This document shows, one piece after another, positions 5,795-9,171 of a stretch of 9,171 nucleotides of DNA. The position numbers were made by a program, and so were the translations under genes. The stretch covers positions 1 to 9,171 of the forward strand of contig SMXR01000090.1 in assembly GCA_004356215.1 (NCBI GenBank). The letters run 5' to 3'. Source of the stretch: Alphaproteobacteria bacterium (GTDB taxonomy: Bacteria > Pseudomonadota > Alphaproteobacteria > Sphingomonadales > SMXR01). Under the pieces are notes generated by a model. The model saw only the letters and a list, made by a program, of their open reading frames with translations, was not told the DNA's origin and made no database searches. Every line of letters starts with the position of its first letter. Within the stretch, counting starts at the first letter, position 1.

Positions 5795-6445
5795 ATGAGT
5801 GACAATCCTATTTGGCGAGTTTCTGTTGTAGAGGCTTTGAAGTCTTTAGGTGGTCAGGCACCACTCTCTGAAATCTATCAGGCCATTAAAGAAATTAGAG
5901 AGCCACCTCTTCCTCCTAGTTGGGAGGCGATTGTTCGAAGAGAATTGGAATATAATTCATCAGATTCTGAAAGCTTCCAAAACCGACACAACCTTTTTTA
6001 TTCTGTTGATGGTCTGGGACACGGTGTTTGGGGATTGAGAGAAATTGAACCTAAAACAATAGTTTCTCGGGAAATCGAACCAAATTTTGACGAACGGAAC
6101 AAACTACCCGGAAGAAGTGAGTTAACGACGTATAGAATTCTTCGGGATTCCCGAATTACTAGGCAGCTAAAAATTCTTTATAATAATAGGTGTCAAATTT
6201 GTAATGAGGTGTTCAGGTTTGAAAACGGTCAACCTTATTCTGAAGCCCATCATATTAGGCCCTTAGGTAACCCGCATAATGGGCCCGATATTGCTTCAAA
6301 TGTTATCATCCTTTGTCCAAACCACCACGCCATGTGTGATTATGGGGGTATAAAATTGGATTTAGGGAGAATCAAATTAATGCTCCCTCATCGAATAGAA
6401 GAGGCTTTCATAAAATACCATAATGAAAAGATTTGGACGCCTTAA
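5795..6445 (+). CDS. HNH endonuclease with N-terminal winged-helix-like domain
   Basis: The product is 216 aa. Residues about 5-82 (IWRVSVVEALKSLGGQAPLSEIY ... FYSVDGLGHGVWGLRE) look like the winged-helix DNA-binding module found at the N-terminus of restriction-associated nucleases. A linker with a repeated REIEP (82-86 and 92-96) follows. The C-terminal part is a zinc HNH/McrA-type domain: Cys133xxCys136, EAHHIRPLG with His152-His153, Asn169, and CPNHH with Cys174 and His177-His178. The metal, catalytic and structural residues all appear intact. Such proteins cut DNA, often modified or foreign DNA, and many are defence or phage functions. The gene is AT-rich compared with its neighbours, lies alone on the + strand of the island, and has a good ribosome site. 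No methyltransferase partner is present, which fits a modification-dependent nuclease, but specificity is inferred only. Confidence 0.82.
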   Translation: MSDNPIWRVSVVEALKSLGGQAPLSEIYQAIKEIREPPLPPSWEAIVRRELEYNSSDSESFQNRHNLFYSVDGLGHGVWGLREIEPKTIVSREIEPNFDERNKLPGRSELTTYRILRDSRITRQLKILYNNRCQICNEVFRFENGQPYSEAHHIRPLGNPHNGPDIASNVIILCPNHHAMCDYGGIKLDLGRIKLMLPHRIEEAFIKYHNEKIWTP

Positions 6446-6452
6446 CGGGTGC

Positions 6453-6557
6453 ATGGCTGGCAACACTGGCTTTAAAACAACCCAAGGTTATATCCATGAA
6501 GAGGGTTCAAAATTGATGAGCCGAGGGAAAGATTTGGCCAAAAACTGCACTCAATGA
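6453..6557 (+). pseudogene. Possible tyrosine recombinase (phage integrase) C-terminal relic
   Basis: A 34-codon open stretch gives MAGNTGFKTTQGYIHEEGSKLM and ends at TGA 6555-6557. It resembles the C-terminus of tyrosine recombinases, typically '(L/M)aGHss..TTqrYiH..', where the Tyr (here codon 6489-6491) is the nucleophile. The usual His after AG is Asn here. Everything upstream that an integrase needs (Arg, His-x-x-Arg boxes) is missing and the HNH gene occupies that place. It is in a different frame from the HNH gene and has no obvious ribosome site. The tRNA-flanked island independently predicts an integrase, which raises the likelihood. The match is by eye over about 20 residues, so chance similarity remains possible. 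Confidence 0.5.
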
Positions 6558-6597
6558 GCACCCACAAAAATAGGGGAAAAACAGTTTATTTAGAAGT

Positions 6598-7275
6598 TTA
6601 TTCGGTGTGGCTTTCGTCTTTAAAGAATTTTAATCGGTCCTTGTAATGTGGATCTCGCCATTTTTCGAAAAAATTTGCTTTCGGCCAGTTTATTAAAACC
6701 TGTTTTTTGCAAACCATGGCGTCCTCAAGAATTTTGCCCCCGTACTTTCCCAAACATGCAGTGGGTGTGTTGACATCCATGCATGTGGGCAAATTAAACC
6801 TACGTAATTTCCATTCTCTGGCAGGACCTTCCTCTAAGGTATTCTTAAACCCACCCTTACTCCTCAAACTTGGCTCTTCTCTTGCCCAAACCTTTAAACG
6901 CGAAGCTCTTGCTGCATCGCGCAACGTCCCCTCTATTTCAGGATAAAAATTATCTGGGTCGTTTTGATTTTTTCCAACAGGAGCCCTTTTTCCTAAAGCC
7001 CATTTTGAATCAACCATTAGATGGCGGAAAGCAAACCGAGCCGAAACATCTGGTTTGGGGTTTAAATCAAGTTCATCTTGAGCTTTGACCGCTTGGAAAA
7101 GGACTCTACCAAACAACCAAACAAAAAGTGGAGCGGTGACAATCACCCAAGTTAATGATATTTCAGGCAAGCTGCCAAAACTTTCCTTTACCCAAAACAG
7201 CAAACCACTGGCTGCTGCCGGCAATAAAATCAGCCTTAGTCCGACTGCTTTCCAAATCATTTCTAAATAACGCAT
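6598..7275 (-). CDS. Two-TM membrane protein with cytosolic domain, unknown function
   Basis: The product is 225 aa. Two hydrophobic segments at about 11-29 and 40-62 are joined by a short loop, followed by a hydrophilic domain of about 160 residues, including GTLRDAARASRLKVWARE (116-133) and a basic C-terminus. The pattern of two N-terminal helices followed by a 'DAAr.g.l.VWgr' domain reminds me of uncharacterised membrane proteins in Proteobacteria, but I cannot name a family. The ATG at 7275 is preferred to an upstream in-frame ATG at 7377, because the upstream 34 residues overlap a hairpin and look non-coding, while GGGAAAG sits before 7275. It is AT-rich, inside the tRNA-flanked island, and convergent with the HNH gene. 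It may be independent cargo or a membrane effector; the sequence does not decide. Confidence 0.6.
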   Translation of the reverse strand: MRYLEMIWKAVGLRLILLPAAASGLLFWVKESFGSLPEISLTWVIVTAPLFVWLFGRVLFQAVKAQDELDLNPKPDVSARFAFRHLMVDSKWALGKRAPVGKNQNDPDNFYPEIEGTLRDAARASRLKVWAREEPSLRSKGGFKNTLEEGPAREWKLRRFNLPTCMDVNTPTACLGKYGGKILEDAMVCKKQVLINWPKANFFEKWRDPHYKDRLKFFKDESHTE

Positions 7276-7344
7276 TTTCTTTCCCACAAAATTTCTGCAA
7301 CAATTCGTAGCATAAAGGTGGCTTCTAGAAACTAAAAGCTTTTC

Positions 7345-7372
7345 GTGGCCACATTCTGAACCGCGTGGCCAC
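7345..7372 (-). terminator. Perfect 8-bp inverted repeat downstream of tRNA-Pro
   Basis: GTGGCCAC occurs at 7345-7352 and 7365-7372, separated by 12 nt. Each copy is itself a palindrome, so the pair is both a direct and an inverted repeat. On the - strand it follows the tRNA after a short T-rich stretch and is followed by GAAAAGCTTTTAG, which is not a clean T-run. It may end tRNA transcription or lie in the leader of the two-TM gene. Confidence 0.35.
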
Positions 7373-7394
7373 CGCAAAAAACTGCGAAAAATGA

Positions 7395-7471
7395 TGGTCG
7401 GAGCGACTGGATTTGAACCAGCGACCTCTTCACCCCCAGTGAAGTGCGCTACCAGGCTGCGCTACGCTCCG
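7395..7471 (-). tRNA. tRNA-Pro (anticodon GGG), CCA encoded
   Basis: The 77-nt - strand sequence folds into a full cloverleaf: acceptor CGGAGCG pairing with CGCTCCG, D stem GCGC...GCGC, anticodon stem CTTCA/TGAAG around the loop CTGGGGG (anticodon GGG), variable AGGTC, T arm GCTGG-TTCAAAT-CCAGT (one G-U pair), discriminator A and an encoded CCA. It reads CCC and, by wobble, CCU proline codons. It lies downstream of the merR-type gene with its own promoter. Its 3' half is probably element-derived (see the island), since a 39/45 copy lies at 5651-5695. Confidence 0.95.
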
Positions 7472-7485
7472 GACCGTCGAAGGGG

Positions 7486-7514
7486 GTTATAGCGCCGTGC
7501 TAAATATCTGGCAA
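7486..7514 (-). promoter_or_regulatory. Sigma70-type promoter of tRNA-Pro
   Basis: On the - strand TTGCCA (7509-7514) and TATAAC (7486-7491) are spaced exactly 17 bp, 14 nt before the first tRNA base. The bases right after -10 are a C-run, a GC-rich discriminator of the kind seen in stringently controlled tRNA and rRNA promoters. This makes the tRNA an independent transcription unit, separated from merR by the palindromic element. Confidence 0.7.
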
Positions 7515-7520
7515 TCACTA

Positions 7521-7762
7521 TATCGCTCACGCCAGTGAGCATTACTCACGTTTCTTTTTTTGCCATTTAAACGCCCCATCTTGCACTAATGCACTTTGGG
7601 GCTTACGCGCCATGTGGCGCGGCGGCCAGTCGGCCTTGCCTCGGCGACAATGAAGCCGCCTCGGAAATTCATGATAAACTTTAGGCGCACAAGCGTGCGC
7701 CCGCGAACCGTTTCGCGCCCTCGCGGAGCCGTGAGTAAAGCTCACTGGCGTGAGCGCGATAA
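7521..7762. repeat. Palindromic MITE-like element with 26-bp terminal inverted repeats
   Basis: 7525-7550 and 7730-7755 are inverted repeats matching at 25 of 26 bases; similarity continues outward with a 2-nt indel (TATC/GATA). The interior is packed with smaller hairpins: 7525-7540 (6-bp stem), 7573-7602 (GCCCCA/TGGGGC with an inner TGCA pair), 7607-7620 (5 bp), 7621-7660 (GGCGGC/GCCGCC), 7684-7701 (7 bp) and 7702-7717 (6 bp). ACTAT occurs just outside both ends (7517-7521 and 7763-7767), a possible target duplication. On the - strand one frame is open from 7745 to a stop at 7542 inside the left repeat (67 aa, Arg/Lys-rich), with no ribosome site, so probably not a gene. It may be a non-autonomous repeat, a transcript-end structure for merR, or a structured RNA. 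Confidence 0.65.
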
Positions 7763-7768
7763 ACTATT

Positions 7769-8392
7769 TTAATCCGGGATACGATCAATCAAGGCGCGGA
7801 GCGCTTTCAGGTCATCGACCAGCGCCCGGACCAGGTCTTTGGAAATCTTGATGGTGTCATCGTCGCCTGCGGCCACAGCGGCGGGTGAAGGTGGGGCGCT
7901 CGCTTCGGCCTCGAACAGCAAACCGGGTTGTTCCGGGGCTTCAGGCGTCGCTGGAATGTCCTCAACAACCACCACGTCTGGTGTTGGCTCTGGCGTTGGC
8001 TCTGGCGTTGGCTGTGGTTCAGGGGGCGCGACAATCGGTCTCGAGGGCGCCGCAGAGGATGGTGGCGGCGGTGGTGGCGTTTTCTTTTTCGCAGGCGCCG
8101 GCTCAATGTAACCGGCTTCGTCCTTCCAGGCCTGGACGTAGGATTTGACGCCGTCTTTTTTTATTTCCCCCTGGGTATCCTTGATGCTCAAGCCCCCATC
8201 ATAAAGGCTGTGCTTGATGGCCTTGAGCAGGGCAATATCATCGGGGCGGTAAAACCGCCGGTTGCCGCCGCGTTTCATCGGTTTGATTTGTGGAAACTTG
8301 CTTTCCCAAAACCTGAGGACGTGCTGTTGGACGCCAAGATCGTCAGCCGCCTCGCTGATGGTTTTGAAAGCCCGCTTTGATTTTTTCACCAT
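7769..8392 (-). CDS. MerR-type HTH transcriptional regulator with proline-rich linker (ihfA-linked)
   Basis: The product is 207 aa. The N-terminal MerR winged-helix domain is at about 9-75: FKTISEAADDLGVQQHVLRFWESKF, the GGNRRFYRPDDIALL wing, and GGLSIKDTQGEI. A Lys/Pro/Glu-rich low-complexity linker (about 97-165, with PTPEPTPEPTP) leads to a short C-terminal helix (about 180-207, ISKDLVRALVDDLKALRALIDRI), probably a dimerisation coiled coil. There is no metal-binding cysteine set like that of true MerR. This architecture directly after ihfA is the standard alphaproteobacterial arrangement; its target genes are not known to me. GGATGAG precedes the ATG and the gap to ihfA is 27 nt, so they form one operon. 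The stop is 7 nt from the palindromic element. Confidence 0.9.
   Translation of the reverse strand: MVKKSKRAFKTISEAADDLGVQQHVLRFWESKFPQIKPMKRGGNRRFYRPDDIALLKAIKHSLYDGGLSIKDTQGEIKKDGVKSYVQAWKDEAGYIEPAPAKKKTPPPPPPSSAAPSRPIVAPPEPQPTPEPTPEPTPDVVVVEDIPATPEAPEQPGLLFEAEASAPPSPAAVAAGDDDTIKISKDLVRALVDDLKALRALIDRIPD
7984..8019 (-). repeat. 12-bp tandem repeat in the regulator linker
   Basis: On the + strand TTGGCTCTGGCG occurs at 7984-7995 and 7996-8007, with a diverged third copy at 8008-8019. It encodes the PTPE repeats of the linker. The unit keeps frame, so copy-number change would only alter linker length. Confidence 0.75.
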
Positions 8393-8419
8393 GGCTCATC
8401 CAGGGACTGGAATTTATAT

Positions 8420-8728
8420 TTACCGGTCGCGGTGCATCGACGCATTGATCATCGCTTTTAAGACCTGGCTGGGACGGAAGGTTAAAACCCGCCGGGGTGC
8501 GATTGGAACCTCTTCCCCGGTTTTCGGGTTGCGGCCCACGCGGCCAGCCTTGTCACGCAGCATAAAGCTGCCGAAAGAGGAAATCTTGACGTTGTTGCCG
8601 GCGACCAGGGCATTGGCAATTTCGGCCATAATGACCTCAACCAACTCTGCAGATTCGTGCCGGGAAAGCCCGACCTCCTCATAAACCGCTTCGGTGATAT
8701 CCGCCCGGGTTAAAGTTTTTTCAGACAT
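8420..8728 (-). CDS. ihfA: Integration host factor subunit alpha
   Basis: The product is 102 aa, the normal IHF-alpha length. It has the HU/IHF fold: N-terminal helices (TLTRADITEAVYEEVGLSRHESAELVEVIMAEIANAL), ISSFGSF at 49-55, and the DNA-binding arm GRNPKTGEEVPI at about 65-76 with the intercalating Pro68, followed by RRVLTFRPSQVLK. IHF binds specific sites and bends DNA sharply as an alpha/beta heterodimer, acting in transcription, replication and site-specific recombination. The alpha rather than beta or HU call rests on the start MSEKTLTRADITEAVY and on the fabH-ihfA-merR gene order. AGGGGG lies just before the ATG. The 164-nt gap to fabH suggests it has its own promoter. Confidence 0.95.
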   Translation of the reverse strand: MSEKTLTRADITEAVYEEVGLSRHESAELVEVIMAEIANALVAGNNVKISSFGSFMLRDKAGRVGRNPKTGEEVPIAPRRVLTFRPSQVLKAMINASMHRDR

Positions 8729-8892
8729 TAATGACCCCCTAATTTAATTGTCCAAAATGAGAGCTGGTTGCCAGCCGCCCATGGGTGAGCGTAACGAAGC
8801 CGAAAAGATGCGTCAATATCAAAGGGATAGGAAATTTACTTAAATATGAAAACTTTGCTTAATTATAAATATTCGGAAAGAATTCAGACGCT
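8729..8892 (-). promoter_or_regulatory. ihfA upstream region with AT-rich promoter candidates
   Basis: This 164-nt gap between fabH and ihfA is AT-rich near fabH and contains a perfect TATAAT on the - strand (8862-8867), but no convincing -35 box 17 bp upstream. A small hairpin, GCTGG-TTG-CCAGC (8763-8775), lies in the ihfA leader, and the ihfA ribosome site AGGGGG is just before the ATG. IHF genes are often autoregulated, and the AT-rich tract could hold an IHF site, but I cannot identify a clear one. Confidence 0.35.
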
Positions 8893-9171
8893 TTACCAGC
8901 GCATCACCACCGCGCCCCAGGTAAAACCGCCGCCCATTGCCTCCATCAAAAGGATATCTCCCTGCTTGATTCTGCCATCCTTGACCGCAGTACAAAGCGC
9001 GAGCGGGATAGAAGCCGCCGAGGTGTTGGCGTGGTCATCAACGGTGATGATCATTTTTTCTGCCGGAAAAGAGAGTTTTTTGGCGGTGCTGTCGAGAATG
9101 CGTTTGTTGGCCTGGTGCGGCACTATCCAGTCGATATCCGAGACGCTCATGCCGTTGGCCTCGAGCGCCTC
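8893..9171 (-). CDS. fabH: Beta-ketoacyl-ACP synthase III, C-terminal part (partial)
   Basis: The last 92 residues are visible; the gene continues beyond the window edge. IDWIVPHQANKRI carries the catalytic His, and DDHANTSAASIPLAL carries the catalytic Asn of KAS III, followed by the C-terminal GGGFTWGAVVMRW, a typical FabH ending. FabH condenses acetyl-CoA with malonyl-ACP to start type II fatty acid synthesis in the cytoplasm. The Cys nucleophile lies outside the window. It is upstream of ihfA on the same strand, as in the alphaproteobacterial plsX-fabH-ihfA-merR order. Confidence 0.95.
   Translation of the reverse strand, partial: EALEANGMSVSDIDWIVPHQANKRILDSTAKKLSFPAEKMIITVDDHANTSAASIPLALCTAVKDGRIKQGDILLMEAMGGGFTWGAVVMRW

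Larger units (their letters stand above)
5651..7439. mobile_element. Decayed mini genomic island integrated at tRNA-Pro(GGG)
   Basis: The segment is bounded by directly repeated 45-nt tRNA-Pro 3' halves: 5651-5695 (fragment) and 7395-7439 (inside the intact tRNA), 39/45 identical with both ends of the repeat matching. The intact tRNA is on the - strand with its 3' end facing the island, and the fragment has the same orientation. This is the geometry produced by a site-specific integrase that recombines at the anticodon loop and restores the tRNA with an element-borne 3' half. The content is visibly richer in A and T than both flanks: an HNH nuclease gene, an integrase-like relic and a two-TM protein gene. 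At about 1.8 kb and without a full integrase, it has been reduced by deletion or mobilised in trans. Confidence 0.65.

Noticed and set aside
7276..7377. Longer start for the two-TM protein at 7377
   Set aside because: The added 34 residues are non-hydrophobic, overlap the GTGGCCAC hairpin, and lack a ribosome site, while 7275 has one and begins right before TM1.
7542..7745. 67-aa Arg/Lys-rich open frame on the - strand as a gene
   Set aside because: It lies wholly inside the palindromic element, starts and stops within its inverted repeats and has no ribosome site; open length is likely a by-product of the repeat. Kept only as a note.
7521..7762. Simple rho-independent terminator for merR
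   Set aside because: No T-run follows any hairpin on the - strand at the right place, and the structure is far larger than a terminator, although it might still affect transcript ends.
7984..8019. Short regular repeats considered as a CRISPR array
   Set aside because: Units are 12 bp, directly adjacent with no spacers, and in frame within a coding region.
7839..8380. Open + strand frames rich in Gly/Ser/Trp/Arg opposite the regulator gene
   Set aside because: They mirror the proline-rich linker and its 12-bp repeats of the real - strand gene.

Overview
The window looks like an alphaproteobacterial chromosome. The right end carries fabH-ihfA-merR-type genes in the order typical of that class, followed by tRNA-Pro(GGG) with encoded CCA. 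Most genes are GC-rich; one segment between two tRNA-Pro sequences is visibly AT-rich and looks acquired.

Left (1-2589, + strand): a tight five-gene cluster. It has the C-terminal end of a protein that looks like the MerB (alkylmercury lyase) fold, two tandem collinear thioredoxin-like proteins, a small membrane protein with two conserved-looking cysteines, and a DUF819-family permease with a Cys-Ala-Cys in its C-terminal core. Together these suggest a thiol-based system that cleaves, relays and exports an organometal or similar soft ligand. No regulator or MerA is visible, and the substrate is unknown. A possible terminator and promoter separate it from the next unit.

Middle (2679-5587): an APC-superfamily amino acid permease lies 3 nt upstream of a DDAH/arginine-deiminase-type hydrolase with all catalytic residues. 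The pair plausibly imports and degrades a guanidino compound such as arginine or a methylarginine. A convergent MOSC-domain protein follows on the - strand, with only 2 nt between the stop codons.

Island (5651-7439): a 45-nt 3'-half copy of tRNA-Pro (39/45 identical) faces the intact tRNA-Pro in the same orientation, the geometry left by integration into a tRNA gene. Between them are a winged-helix plus HNH nuclease gene, a short relic resembling the C-terminus of a tyrosine recombinase, and a two-TM protein of unknown family. No full integrase remains, so this looks like a decayed mini-island with possible defence cargo. The intact tRNA is probably chimeric: host 5' half, element-donated 3' half.

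Right (7472-9171): the tRNA-Pro promoter, a roughly 240-bp element of nested palindromes bounded by 26-bp inverted repeats (25/26 match), then on the - strand a MerR-type regulator with a proline-rich linker, ihfA, and the C-terminal part of fabH, which runs off the window.
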